DNA from: Papaver somniferum
Lineage: Eukaryota; Streptophyta; Magnoliopsida; Ranunculales; Papaveraceae
Length of the DNA: 64,000 nt
Direction: 5' to 3'
Assembly (NCBI RefSeq): GCF_003573695.1
Contig: NC_039360.1
Span: 59,129,830-59,193,829 of the forward strand
Shown one piece after another: positions 23,013 through 35,404 of the stretch. Both the position numbers and the translations under genes were made by a program. Numbering within the stretch: position 1 is the first letter of the stretch; each line of letters starts with the position of its first letter. A model generated the notes under the pieces. That model did no database searches and had not been told where the DNA came from. It saw only the letters and a program-made list of their open reading frames with translations.

Positions 23013-24101
23013 AAGTATCACTCATTACATACTTTTGTGAAAGTTATGTTTATGAAACCTACAGGGCTTCACATATTGCTCAAGAGAAAAAGATAGGTTG
23101 TCACCATCCTAATCAAGAGAAAAAGATGCTTGTGAGGCTTTAACATTATTAATCGCTATAAAAAATGCGCATTGACGTAATCACTCTCAATGTCGGTCAT
23201 ATTTTTCGATGCAGATCGTTGTTTCCAAAGTGCTTGGTGACAATTCAACACTAAAACAACAACTTATTAGAGCTATTCTGATACAAGTCTAAATAGCGTA
23301 AAAATACCATTGAACTGGTAAGAAAAAACATTAAAAAAGAAACTAAAAGTTTTCGAAACAAAAATATATTTTATTGGAAATTATAAAACTAGGAAAAACA
23401 ACCTTGATTTACCCGAAAGACCTGAAAACCAAGTCAAATACGGGCAAATAAAGAATTAAAAACGATGAAAAAGTTTGGATTTTTTGTTTAACGAATGAAA
23501 ATAAAAGAGGGGATTGTTTTATATTATGTACCTAAACATGATGTTATTTTTATTATTATATTTTATTATAAAAACATTGACAAACAGAGTAACAATAACT
23601 TTTAGACAAGAGAGCGAGATAGGGAGAGTTTTTTTGTTATTACTTATTTTGGGGAAAACCACTTTTACTATAGAAAAAGTTGACTTTGACGTAACATATT
23701 TCACCTTGGGCAGACTTAAAAAAAAAAAAAACTTTCCTCTATTAATTACAAAGTGTATCGCATTTAACTTATTCTTTTCTCGATGTACCAACTACACTTT
23801 CTTTACCGGTAAGAATATACCTATTTACTGGAACCCTGAACAGTTATTTGGGGTCACATGACCACCATCGATTGTAAATATTTCTGAAATCTAATCCTTT
23901 GATATGTCCTCCAGTGGGCATTATCACCATGTTATACATCTCAGACCCTTCATGATATTGAAACTCATAGGAAATGAAAAGATAAGATAGAGGTTGTTTC
24001 TTTGAAGCAGATTTAGAGTTCATAGCAAATTTTTTTCCGCTACACTCTACAAAAACGATTCTTCAAGATGTATCTTTCCAGAAGTGTGAAGATTTTAGGA
24101 T
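23013..24101. other. No gene recognised
   Basis: AT-rich sequence. A word ending in AAAAAAACTTTCCTCTATT at about 23700-23750 recurs near 25470-25520, so both belong to one dispersed repeat. The 115-codon frame at 23514 has no domain and is unlikely to be a gene. Confidence 0.4.
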
Positions 24102-24520
24102 ATGAAAGGAGCTTCGGCTCCAAATTCATCCCCCCTTGCCAAAATCGGAGGTGGAATTAAAAGCAGAGAAGTATCTGTTGAAGGAGAGAGAGGCGGAACA
24201 ACTCCCTCTTTTTTACAAAAAAGGCTGAGAAGGATGCAAAGAAGGCTGAGGAGGTTGCAAAGAATGCCTAGGAGGCGAACTTTGCTGAATTGAAGCGTTT
24301 AGAGAGAATTAAAATTGTTGAAATGAGAGAAGAATGTCTTTCTGAGAAGATTCTTAGGGAGAGGTCAGTGTATCGTCAATTGAGAAAGATTCACGCTGCA
24401 AAGGAGAAAGAGTTGAAGAAGTATCCTGATCTTCGTGATAATCCAAAGCGGTTTGAGGATCTTGCACTGTGGAATGCGATCACCGCAGATCGCATTCGTT
24501 ACGATGAAGCTACTGAGTAG
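24102..24520 (+). pseudogene. Coiled-coil protein fragment of unknown family
   Basis: Two overlapping open frames lie here. The frame ending at 24520 can be followed back to about 24200 through one in-frame TAG at 24269. It reads as a Lys/Glu-rich helical segment with AEKDAKKAEEVAKNA and KEKELKKYPDLRDNPKRFED. The 24102 frame (63 codons) is Arg-rich and starts at a real ATG. No domain is recognised. It resembles the tail of a gag or transposase-associated protein only in composition. Confidence 0.3.
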
Positions 24521-25358
24521 CGGAAGTTGTGGAAGAGTCTATACATGTTTGATACTAGGCATGACTTAGTTTATAAGGTCTTAAGCAGTTGGACAAGTAT
24601 CCATTATGGTGAAATATATATTTATAATAAGAAAAATGAGGCTAACAGTGGGTGAACTGTTTAACCATGATGGGGTTATTGAAGATTTTTTTAGTTTTAC
24701 TTTTGCAAATGTGTGTTTGGTACTCTTTACCTTTAATCTATGAAGACTTTGAAATGTTATTTCTGTCATTAATTTAGTTTTTTTATGCAGTTAATATATA
24801 TATATTGAAACTCATAAATATTCAACACACCATCTTTTCTTTCAATGGATTTGTTACCGGACAAGACCTTCACTATCATTTTTGCCACAGAATCCTTTTC
24901 AGCCACATTAAGAACTTGGATAGTTATTTTCGGGACATCATAACTGCAACCAAAAAATACGACGTACAAACACAATAAGAATACATCCTTTCAAATCTAT
25001 CAAATCAAATACATTTCAAGCATCACATGGTACTTCTACTATCACAGAAACCCTTTAAACAAATACAGATCTATACAAATGAGAAACAATCGACAGTTTT
25101 TTAAAACCTTAAGTCGAAAACTAATATGAAACCTTGAAAAAAGAACTCTTACCTAGCGGGAATCTGACGAAAGCTTCAACCTAGAGAGTAGAGAATCGGC
25201 GAGGAAGGTTTGAAGAAATATAAGTGATTCTTCCTTTGATAATGTATACCCTAGAGAGTACAGGCGAGGAAGGTTTGAAGATATGATGTATACCTAGAGA
25301 GCAGAGAGTCGAGGAGGAAGGTTCGAAGAAATATAAGTGATTCTTTCTTTAATGATGA
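24521..25358. other. Intergenic; short duplicated block at 25180-25340
   Basis: No gene recognised. From 25180 three imperfect copies of CTAGAGAG(T/C)A...GAGGAAGGTTTGAAGA occur in tandem, ending next to the Helitron terminus. Confidence 0.4.
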
Positions 25359-25388
25359 CTAGTAAAATCACATGTGCGATGCACATGT
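25359..25388 (-). mobile_element. Helitron 3' terminus (hairpin plus CTAG)
   Basis: The minus strand reads ACATGTGC-ATC-GCACATGT, an 8-bp hairpin. It is followed seven bases later by CTAG and then T. This is the standard Helitron 3' end: a stem-loop, a short spacer, a CTRR end and insertion next to T. The element body should extend to higher coordinates. A 5' TC end was not found. The helicase relic at 19078 is on the other strand, so the two need not belong together. Confidence 0.6.
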
Positions 25389-26589
25389 TTGAATTTTACT
25401 CTTTTTAACAACTCCAAACCTGATTACAATGATATTCTTTTCATAAAATAAAATTTATTGTTCATATTTAACTTTGGGCATACTTAAAAAAGAAAAAAAA
25501 AACTTTCCTCTATTAATTATATTATCTAAAGCATACTTGTTCCAATGCAAACATAAGTTTGATGCAACTAATATTATTCAGTCTTAATTCTTTGTCCACT
25601 CTTACCTAATAAATATTATTGTATAACTGTAAAGTAAACTCAACTTAACCAATCAATTCCTACAATTCTTTTGTTTGAATTCATACAAGCACATTCTGAA
25701 CTACCAAATTAAAGATAATATACATAAACGACAAGACCTAATCACATCTGAGGATAAAACCGTAGAACATGAAGATGGGTATCCCACAATCATCCTTATG
25801 AAAAAAAAACAACAAGCAACCCATAAAAATCCATAGATCATAATCTTAAACCAAAGTAAACAAACCATTTCAGATACACAAACAACCTTTTGGATATTTA
25901 TACAAATACTTAGGAAACAACTTTCCTTCTAACTCTTAACAACAAAATAAATATAATGAAGAACCAATTATTAATGATCAAATAGAGGTTTCGAATGTAC
26001 CGTAGTTGTAATATCAACTACATATTTCAATCGATTATTCGTCTTCGTGAGACTTTGGTAAGAGACACCAGTGAAACTTGTAAAAAGCTTCGTATAAATA
26101 ACCATAATCTTAGAGCATCGCTCAGTAAAACTAACAAAATTTGGTATGTCAATCTTGTTTTCAATGTTAGTTGCACAAAACTGTATCTTAATTTATAGTC
26201 TAATATAGTCAGACTCAGACAAGGATTTGAGCATGCTAGTTGAGTATCATAATTCATCGAGGAACCCTTGCAGATTGAATAATAACTAATACATGTGCGA
26301 GAACTTTATCATCAAGGGTATGTGAAAAATAATTATCTTATTTACTCACTACTTTTACCTTTCTATCTATTGAGACATCGACGTACAAGTTTAGTATAAT
26401 TTGTGAATTGCAAAAAGTAAATTTCAAGTTCAATCTTGTACTTGATTAATCTCGGAAATTATCTCAAGCAAAGGATAGTTATAGGTTTAGTACGCTTTTG
26501 AGGTTCAGAAAAATTTATCATTCAAATAACCATGACGGAAAATATATAAGCCTAAAAACATCAAGGTGAAATTATTGTTGACATACGAA
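25389..26589. other. No gene recognised
   Basis: AT-rich; may be Helitron body or older LTR DNA. The short frames at 25995-26257 have no recognisable domain. Confidence 0.35.
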
Positions 26590-26930
26590 CTTATGAGTTC
26601 GCGAACTAAGCAAAAATTTGATGTTCCCGAACTCCAAAGTGTGCAAGAGATCACAAACCAATTTATGGGTTCGCGAACTATGCAATTTTAATATGTTACT
26701 GTACACTTAACAAATTTACTCATGTGTTCAAGAACTGACTTATGAGTCCGCGAATGATGCACTTTTGGGATGTGATCTTAGAACTTTTTTAGATTTAGCT
26801 ATTGAACACAGACTGATTTATGAGTTTGCGAACTAGGCACTTTTGAATATATTTGTGACACTTTAAAACATACAATGTACACGAATTAATTTTTTGGTTC
26901 CCGAACTAGCATGTTTTCGGGTGTTCCTGA
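26590..26930. repeat. Array of GTTCGCGAAC palindrome-bearing copies
   Basis: Five spaced copies of a word like TTATGAGTTCGCGAACTA occur at about 26595, 26657, 26735, 26818 and 26898. Two keep the perfect palindrome GTTCGCGAAC; the others have changed centres. Spacing is 60-85 bp. It looks like an LTR U3 repeat. Confidence 0.55.
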
Positions 26931-27453
26931 GCTTCAATATTGGTTGACGGTTCACTAGTCTAATGAACTAAATATTGTGGGCTTACTTTGTGCGTTATTA
27001 TAAATCTAAAACTTTGTTTGTGCACATTCTTCGTTGTAATTCGTGGCAAATTTCTCACACGCTTACATGATTTTTCTATTCTTTTGAACCAGTCTATATT
27101 GAGAAATTTTAGTTTGCTTAATATGGAAGTAATTCGTAAACAAAGACACTAGTTCACGAACTTGCTTTGATTCTAAGAAACCTAGCCTTGCTCATACAAC
27201 CTAGATTTTCAATCTCGATACATTGTTTCCTAGTTGTAGCTAGAATCGTCCTCTAAAGACCCAGATTTTCTCGACTTTTTGGAATTTACATAAAGGGATT
27301 CGTGAATCATGGTCAGAATATCTTCTATATCATAGTTATTGATATCTAAAATCTTATCTTGATCATCGTAATTCTAGGATAATCTAAGATGAGAGGCAAC
27401 TCAACTACTGGTGAGAAATTGCGACAATTTTTTGGATATTCAAAATCTGGAAA

Positions 27454-29902
27454 GTGAATCAGTTCACAAACAACGGTGTGAATGAACTACTGGTGAGAAA
27501 TTGCAGCAATTGTTTTTCCAGAAAACCAGGAAATGTTGAACGTTTGAACAAACTGTTCTTTCTCCACAACAAAATTCTAGGTATGGCTTGTATGCACTTC
27601 AAACTTGATGATTCTCGTTTGTTATCCGATCGAGGTAAATGTGCTGATAAATTGGTTCTTCGATTGCTTTCTAGCTTTGAGTATACATCAAATTTTTCAT
27701 CTATACAATCAATTTATTTTTTCTGTGCTAGTGATGCTGAAGCTTATGATGAGAGGCAGCTATTTGTTAAAATGCCATATAGGAATAAAAATTTTACCCT
27801 TGTTTTGGCATGGATGGTTAAACACGGGGAGGAACAAGAAGTGTTTGTTGATATGACTAAAAGAAATGCAATTTTGATACGCATGTGGATTTAGATATTT
27901 AAAACTGGAAGGGCACCAGAATTCTTGGGTACACAGCCTGATAATGTTTTGAGGAGTTTTACCGATGATGGTATTTCCTTTTATGATTGGATTAATGAAT
28001 TTTTTTAAACTCGGCTTGGAGTGGACTGTTTTTTTTTGCATTATGCTCAAAATGAACCTTATGTTTGTACCCCAATGGTGGAGTTTCAATGGTGGGAAAG
28101 ACAATATACTCTTGTTTATTTCTGCAAAGGGTTTTCATGTGAAATTACTCATGGTTATAGTTGATAGATATAGTGATGTGCTCCAGACTTTTCTGTAGAT
28201 ATTTCAAATTCTTTATGTGCTTAGGTTATCAATTCACACTAGTGTTACATCTTTTTATCTGTATTCGGTTCTTCTTGCACCTTTACTTGCTCCTGATTGT
28301 AGACAGTGTCAATATATCATTTCGCAAGACAATTTTAATGACAAATTGGTATGCCAAACTGATATATTTCTGGAAAATTTGGTTCCACTCGCTATTTCCT
28401 TCTCTGCTGCAATTATGGGTAGGGTTTAGTACATCAATCTAGAGAAGATGATACATGTACCAGATATTTTGTAAGAAGGTTGAAACCTCAGGTCTTACTC
28501 TTTGTGGTCCAAATTTTAAATGTGTTATTGAGGATTGAGTTCTTATGGTGGAAATATAAGTTGATTTCAACTGGGTGGTGGAGCAATAGGTTCTCTAAAA
28601 TATGGATTCGTAATCAGATTGTTGAAAATTGTGTTGCCATGCTCATTTGTGTATTGGTGGAAAGGCTTGAGCGGTTTGAACTTATCTTCCTTGATAAATT
28701 AATTGGGAGTATAATGTCGAGACGCAATTATGGTAATGCTGCTATTCTCTTGCAGTTTCCACTTGGTTTACATAATACTTCACAAAAGTCATACAACACT
28801 ATTATAACTTTCTTGCACTATGTTGTTCAACTTGAGTGTTTTTTTTTACTCTCAATGGTGGTATATGGTGTATCAACCAATGGAAGGATATCCACAGTTG
28901 GAGTTTATTGTTCGAATACATTTTACACTCGACTTAGTTGTGACGATCTTGATGTGGAAATGCACCTAGATTTTCTTGAGGTGGGACTTGACATCAAATG
29001 CTAATGCTCAGCTTTCTCGTGGACTGGCGTGCCTTTTTGTGTGGATCCTTACTGCACATTTGTACAACTACAAGACACTTTCTCTAATTTTGATGAAAAA
29101 AATGAGTGGATATGTGAATGGCATCCAAATTCTATGTTTGTACAATTGTACATATCCCTGATTATGCTGGATGCATGACTAGTAATGCTGCTTCAAGGAG
29201 TGTTGTTTTGACTGCATACCAAGCTCCATATATGCTGCTACGGGTGGCCCTTTTGAAATGGAAATACAAATTATACTCTACAGATCTCAGGAGTGCTGAT
29301 AGTGTGAGTTGGACCATTTCAATTCTCATGTGGATTCTGAAAACTCCACTCATGCTCAAGGTAATTCAAATTCTCTATGTTGATATGGGTAGTTTACTTG
29401 AGGTGGAAGTTCAAATTACTTCCAACTAGTTTACAGAATGAGAAAATTGTCAAGGGCACTCCAACGGGTCTACTTCAGTATTGTATTTTGCTCAAACTGG
29501 AATTCAAGGATCAATTTTCCAGATGCAGACATAGAGATTCATGCTCCTGCCTCAACAACCATGACTGGCGCTCCTAGTGGTGTTTATATTGGTGCTTCTC
29601 AAGCCGTGAGTTATCATGATAAGGGAAATAGATATTTGATTGTCAGGCTTCATGTTAAAGTTTTGAAGGGATTCACATTGGTCACTGTTGGAGTTGGAGC
29701 AAACTACAACACTGATGGTCCTTTTGCTACTCATAACCCTTACTTTGGTCCTATAATACTCCTGAAACTGTTTCAAGCGACAACTCTCCTTATGTTGGTT
29801 CTTTTTGCTCTCATCCTTGAGGAGAAAGATATTTTCAAGGGGAACGAAATGTCATGTACCCGGTATTGTATTGGAGTGCCCCTATCATATTATAGGGTGT
29901 AG
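27454..29902 (+). pseudogene. Decayed coding sequence of unknown family
   Basis: A chain of plus-strand frames (27454-27894, 28480-29004, 29118-29429, 29438-29902) is broken by stops. The first piece has MNQFTNNGVNELLVRNC and is compact and plausible. Later pieces repeat a word like LKWKYKLYST at about 28545, 29255 and 29405, which suggests internal sequence repeats. The third and fourth frames are only short and overlap in other frames. I recognise no domain. It lies just before an LTR-like stretch, so a degraded retroelement or a captured gene are both possible. Confidence 0.35.
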
Positions 29903-30259
29903 TTAGATGTTAATAGTATTTAGCTTGTGAGGGGTGGCCTTTATGAATTGTAAGGAGGGATTAGATTTAGCCATCTGTGATAGTAGCAGCAGTTAGATGC
30001 TGGGTTAGATTGTCTCTAGCTTTATAAACAAAATGAGTTTGTAATGGAAACATAATAAATTATTAATCAACATTGTAAATTTGTTTTTAGTTTGTGTTCT
30101 TCGTGAACCAGAGAGGCTTGATTCGTGAGAATCAAGAGAGGTTTATCCTCAAATTATCTTCCCAACCTTGTCATTGTACTTAGGTACGTGACAGTCTGTC
30201 TCTTCTGCTACATATCCATTCGGATAAACTTATTAGGGAATAACTGAAAAAACGGGGAT
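29903..30259. repeat. LTR-like stretch
   Basis: It contains TTTATAAACAAAATGAG, an AATAAATTATTAATC stretch and GAGAATCAAGAGAGG, in the order seen in short Ty1/copia LTRs. No paired LTR was found. Confidence 0.35.
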
Positions 30260-31823
30260 CTAACAACCACACCCAATATTTTGTTCGACAATCTGTATGG
30301 ACTAACTCTAATATAATTCCAAGAGAATCAACTAGACAGTAAGACTCAATCAAGGAAAAATATCCAAGATTTATATCTCAATTTCTCAATAGAATCTGCA
30401 ATCGAACAGATAAAAATATGTGAGCTTGATTGATATGAGAAATAACTTGGACGGTAGCAAAGACCAATGCCCAAGTGTCAATCAACTTATATCAACAACC
30501 AAAAGTTGGATTTAACAATTTATTGAACCACGCACAACCTGTGATATTTCAATTATATAAACAAATATAATGCGGAAAAGAAATAACACAGATGTAGAAA
30601 ATCGCAACCTGTGATATTTAACAATTTGTTAACGAGGAAATCGCAAATGTAGAAAAACCCCGGGACCTAGTCCAGTTTTCAACACCACACTGTATTAATA
30701 TGCTACAGACACTAGCCTACTACAATTTAACTTCGAACTGGAATGTAATTGAGCCCTAACAAGTCTCACACAATTAAGGTACAGTCGCGTTCCTTACGTT
30801 TCTGAATCCCATCAGGACTCTACGCACTTGATTCCTTTAGCTGATCTCACCCACAACTAAGAGTTGCTACGACCCAAAGTCGGAGACTTATAAACAAATC
30901 TTTCTCCCACAGATAAGTCTATTCTGATAGATAAATTTGTCTCCCACATAAGTACTTATGAAGTTTTTGTTCCGTCTTTTGATAAATCAAGGTGAACAGG
31001 AACCGATTAATAATCCGGTCTTATATTCCCGAAGAACAACCTAGAAATATCAATCACCTCACAATAACTTAACTATATGGTAGTACAAGAAGTTATTGTG
31101 GAATCACAAAGAATGAGACGAAGAGCTTGATTACTTTTTATATCTTACATATCGGAGATAAATCTCGAACAATCTTAGAGAAGATAGTACTCAATACGAT
31201 AGAACAAGTAAGATCAGAACACGTAATTATGGAGAAAATAGTTGGGTCTGGCTTCACTAATCCCAAATGAAATTCTTCAAGTCGTTAACCTGTAATGGTT
31301 TTAGAAAATCTAGGTTAAAGGAGAATCGATTCTATTCGCAACTAGGACACATGAAAGTGTCGGGATTAGGTTTTCCAATTGCTAGAGTTCTTCCTTATAT
31401 AGTCTTTCAAATCAGGGTTTGCTTTCAATCAAAGCTAAGATAGCTTAGTAACAAAGTATTCAATATTCACCGTTAATTAGATGAAAACCTGATTTAAGAT
31501 TCAAGCTAAGTTTGCTTAAAATCAAAGTAATATCTCTCCACCGTTAGATGTTCTTAGCTTGTTACACATAAATGAAATATACTTTCATTTAGATATGGGT
31601 AACCGTACCTAAACGTGTATATAGAGTCGGCTCAACAATAGTTAACCGAAGTTAGCCATATGAACACTTTTGTATTAACCACATTCATCTAACACTTCTA
31701 GATCAAATATGATGATCAATCAAACATGAAAGATAATCAAATGAATCTAATTGTGTTACTCATAAAGTTGTTCAATTGTTTATATCTCATAGAAGTATAA
31801 TAGACACAATTGAAACAAAATCG
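30260..31823 (-). repeat. Copia-type LTR, 3' portion, split by a gypsy insertion
   Basis: Read on the minus strand, it ends near GTTAGATCCCCGTTTTTTCAG. It contains the family block GGGACCTAGTCCA (as its inverse at 30662), also present at 39959 and, inverted, at 41650 and 46150. The LTR appears to resume at 38716 after the nested element. No ORF. Confidence 0.5.
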
Positions 31824-33578
31824 GAGTGACTGAGTTACATTTTCAAAAAAAAAAAAAAAAGACCAGACCAGTAGACCAATCGGAAAAATACTAACACTTG
31901 GATAGCAATATGTGTGTGTTCTCCCTGTCTCCGTCGCCTAAACAAGCGTGGAATGCAGGATCCATGGGAATCACCATGTAATCTGCTGACAAGAAACATG
32001 CGCTTCGGTCCACAAGGTCCAATCATGTTGTTAGTTCTTAAATAAATGTGTGTTTAATAAAGTCGACCACTGGTACCCTTGTATATGTCAGTTGTGTTGA
32101 CCTCGAGTTAGGATTATTAACCACTGGTTCCCTTGTATATGCCAGTGTGTTAATATTAGTCAGACCGGTATCTCAGTCATTTAGGTTAGGTTCATCTTGG
32201 AAGAGGCCTTCAGACAGATATGGGAAACACCGTTCGCTTTTCAACCATCTACATTTTTCTTTTTCCATCTTCTTAATCTTTTCATGTGATTAGTCTGACT
32301 TCGAGTATGATGTCCATCGTGAAACTATCTTAGTAGAGCTTTGTCACTTATATGAATTTTAGTATGCTTGAGTGCAAACTCGTGTACAGCAGTTGGAATT
32401 TCGCATCAGGGTTCTTCCTCTTAGAGTCAATAATTGTATGCCAACCAAGGAGGTTCTTTAGTGCTTTCCAAGGTTTTGCGTAGATAGCTAGGGTATGGAG
32501 TAAAGGTTTTGTGGGTACACCTATGGTAAACCCTCCGGAGACATCACTCCGCCACTAGGGCCACCTAGGGGTTCAAATGATTTTCCTTTCTATAATAAAT
32601 TTGCTCGAGGACTAGCAAATAATAAGTTTGGGGGTGTTGATAGACGCATTTATGTGTCTAATATGTCTCTATTGTATGTATTGTTAATGCTCAATTTTGT
32701 ATTTATTGTGTTCTTTTATGTCTTTGTAGGAATTTTTAGAGAAATAAGCCCTTGCGGCGAAATGGGCTCAAAAAGCAGTGTTTTACACCCCCGAGAAATG
32801 TATCGTAGGCACCCCAGAAATGCACCGGAAGCATCCCAGAAATGTCCCGGAGGAATCCATAAAAATTACTATTTCCACCCAAAAATTACTATTTCCACCC
32901 AATTGCTATTCGCACCCAAGATCTGGTTAAGGGGCATCCATCTTCTCTTTAAATTCAAAAACAGATTTTTGGCTGGAAAAATATATTCAAAACTGGCAGA
33001 TTTGTGATCGAGAAAATGAAGGTGTTTTAGTGCGATTCAATCGCTGAATTTGGTGGGAAGTTGTGATATGAGATAGGGAACACATTGTGGGCATCGGATT
33101 CGATCGGAATTGGTTGGAAATCCTGGTTTGAGTCACGAGCTCAAAACAAAGCAACGTGTCCTGTAACACGAGTTTGATTGTGTGTTTGCCATGCATGGAG
33201 TTTTTTGTAGGAGTTCGATGACTTCGGAGGCGTGGGGAAGGTTAACTAGAGCGTGCAGGATCAAAGTTTACGTGAGTAGAAGCCAAAAATGGAAATTATT
33301 GTTAAATATGGGCAGCGAGCAATGACGGGATTAATGGGAGATTATACGGTGTTATGGTCGGATATTTTTGTTCTAAAACACTATAAATACAAGGCTAAAG
33401 AGTTTAGAAGAGTTGGAGAGTCTTTAAGAGAGTTTAGGAGCCGAGAAGAATCGAAAGAAAGTCACGCAGGAGAAAAGCTTGCTGCTGGTGCAAGGAAGAA
33501 CACGAAGAACATAATACCCTCAGGGACAGTCGTTGATTAGTGTCGCTTAATTGCGACAATACTCAATTCCTTTCCCCG
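31824..33578 (+). repeat. Left direct-repeat copy (internal 3' end plus LTR start)
   Basis: It matches 36312-38073 almost base for base, including the tract AAGTTTGGGGGTG before the LTR start TGATAGACGC at 32638. After the shared TTTCCCCG the two copies part abruptly. Frames such as 32654-33007 and 33289-33540 exist in both copies but are LTR sequence. Confidence 0.85.
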
Positions 33579-33807
33579 GCAGCGGCGCCAAAATGATTAA
33601 AGATTTTTCGTGGTTGTAGTAGTGAAGGTTCAAACTCTCGGATTTGTGAAGGATATTTTTTTTTAGACTTAATAAAAATAAATAAATAATTTTATATGCA
33701 CAATATTAACAAAATATGGGAGAGAATTTTTAACGGGGATCAGGATTCCCCCATTCACCAAAATTTATGTGATTCAATAACAATTCTTATCATGCAATTC
33801 TAGACAA
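33571..33807 (-). repeat. Inverted PBS and LTR-end fragment
   Basis: On the minus strand this reads as the last 210 bases of the LTR, ending CTTTAATCA, then TTTTGGCGCCGCTGCCGGGGA. The latter is a tRNA-Asp primer binding site. Bases 33594-33807 are the inverse of 38511-38715. The join to the left copy falls on the shared word TTTCCCCG. Confidence 0.85.
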
Positions 33808-34552
33808 AAAAAATAAAAAATTAAATTAAATACAAACTGTTTGCAGGGAAGGACGACGATTACTATATCGTCTCGGCCCCTCGGGTTCGCATACTGACAC
33901 CGGAGTCAGTGGCCCGAGTCGATTACAACGGTTCTTCGCCCGTCTGGTACGGGAGGTAAACTTCTAAACACCCGTGAATCTCCTGCAAGCGGGTTTACTG
34001 TTTGCCTTAAGGTGAATATATGCTGAGGACTTGAATACGGCTGTTTTAAATTCCTAGTAAAGGGCAAGGCCTGGCCAATACAAGATAAGGGTTCGAATTT
34101 CATCACCGTTCTCTTCTTGCCTGCCTTAGGAAAACGAAACCAAACGCGATCCTAAGCCTAAAATTTTGACTAGAACGAGACCTATAGGGTAACGAGCTTA
34201 ATAAGAAACTCGTTCGAAAAATATTGGTTGCTCTTTAAGCACACTTCAAAGTTCATGATGGTTTCTGTGAGTTGAATGTGACTGCGCCGCCTTCTAATGC
34301 GGTGAGGCCTTGGGTATCAAAGATCTACTAAGCTTCCCTCGTCTCTATTCAACTTACTTTGACTCGGATTGATTCCAGAGGGGTTTGCTCAAATTGCAAC
34401 GAATTCCCTTTCGAAAGATAGAAGCTGGTCTAGAAACAATCTAAGTGGAGCCATCATGCTTTTTGTTTGCTAGAATTTATAGGTTTGATTTGGTCGAGTC
34501 AGCCTTGTTTGTGATTGTGTAGAATTCCTCTGTAGTTTGTGTTTCCTCGGTG
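33808..34552 (+). other. 5' leader of the nested element
   Basis: Noncoding, with a GC-richer block (33840-34000) containing TCTCGGCCCC and GGGTTTACTGTTTGCC. The inverse-strand frames are shadows. It probably corresponds to the leader between PBS and first ORF of the parent element. Confidence 0.4.
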
Positions 34553-35404
34553 ATGAATTCTTTTCAGGAGACGCCACCTGAGATGACGTTACGAGAATAT
34601 ATGTCTAGAAATTCTCGTTATCAAGAGACGTCTTCGGAAATGACTCTTGGTGAATATATGCGTGGGCAGCGATATATGGATACTCCAACTGTTATTGAGG
34701 AATCACCTCTAACGATCTATGAGAAATATTATAAACATAGACCATGTAGTTGGGAACAAAGCTTGAGAATTCGTGAATATCAAAAATTATATTGTGATGA
34801 TGATGAGGAGGAGGATGGTGATGATGATTATAATGATATTTCTAGTTCAAATCCAAATAATTTTAATAATTATTTACCTATTCAAAAGGACGAGGATTTG
34901 ACTAGAAATACCCCCGTTTTAGACGATGATTACGAAACCAATGATGGTTTAGAGGAACCAGTTTATCTTGAGAGTACTGTTTTCGAGTCAAACGATTTAG
35001 AAACAATAGTCTTAGATGAACTCGTAGAGATTAGCGGGGATGAACCTGACTTAGAAAAATCAATCGCCCACTTTGACCTAGAAATTAGGGAGATTATGAC
35101 CAGTCTACCTAGAGACGCCGAAAACTCTAAGTTTGGGGGTGATTATCATTCTCTATGTTCTTTAACTCTTACAAAAATCCCTCACGTGGGACTTGACATC
35201 AATGCCTCAACCATCTTACAAGACTATCTTCGTACTCGTTTTCTCGAATTTAATAATATTCAACACGAGTCTCAATTGTTAGAAACCCATCCTCTGGTTG
35301 ATGAGGTTAGCCCAGGCAATAATACCAAGATTGACTTTGTTTTCCCACCAAAAAATTTCTACCAATTGTGGGAACATATAAATTTCAGATGTGTCAATTA
35401 TTAA
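34553..35404 (+). CDS. Unknown retroelement protein, homologue of the ORF at 300-1475
   Basis: The ORF has 283 codons from the ATG at 34553. The N-terminus holds two copies of a short repeat, PPEMTLREYMSRNSRYQET and SSEMTLGEYMRGQRYMDT. The middle has an acidic run (DDDEEEDGDDDYND), then NYLPIQKDED. The C-terminal part has KIPHVGLDINASTILQDYL, which aligns with KIPHLGLELCASKVLTDYF of the first ORF. The acidic middle, the LPIQK word and this block occur in the same order in both. No gag, zinc-knuckle, protease or polymerase motif is visible. It sits after the element leader, in the gag position. Function is unknown. Confidence 0.65.
   Translation: MNSFQETPPEMTLREYMSRNSRYQETSSEMTLGEYMRGQRYMDTPTVIEESPLTIYEKYYKHRPCSWEQSLRIREYQKLYCDDDEEEDGDDDYNDISSSNPNNFNNYLPIQKDEDLTRNTPVLDDDYETNDGLEEPVYLESTVFESNDLETIVLDELVEISGDEPDLEKSIAHFDLEIREIMTSLPRDAENSKFGGDYHSLCSLTLTKIPHVGLDINASTILQDYLRTRFLEFNNIQHESQLLETHPLVDEVSPGNNTKIDFVFPPKNFYQLWEHINFRCVNY

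Noticed and set aside
22811..23143. 110-codon ORF with repeated Cys
   Set aside because: The repeat in the protein is only the 102-bp DNA duplication. No other coding signal.
32654..33540. Protein genes in the duplicated frames (also 37148-38035)
   Set aside because: They lie inside an LTR and have no domain. Their presence in both copies reflects DNA duplication, not selection.
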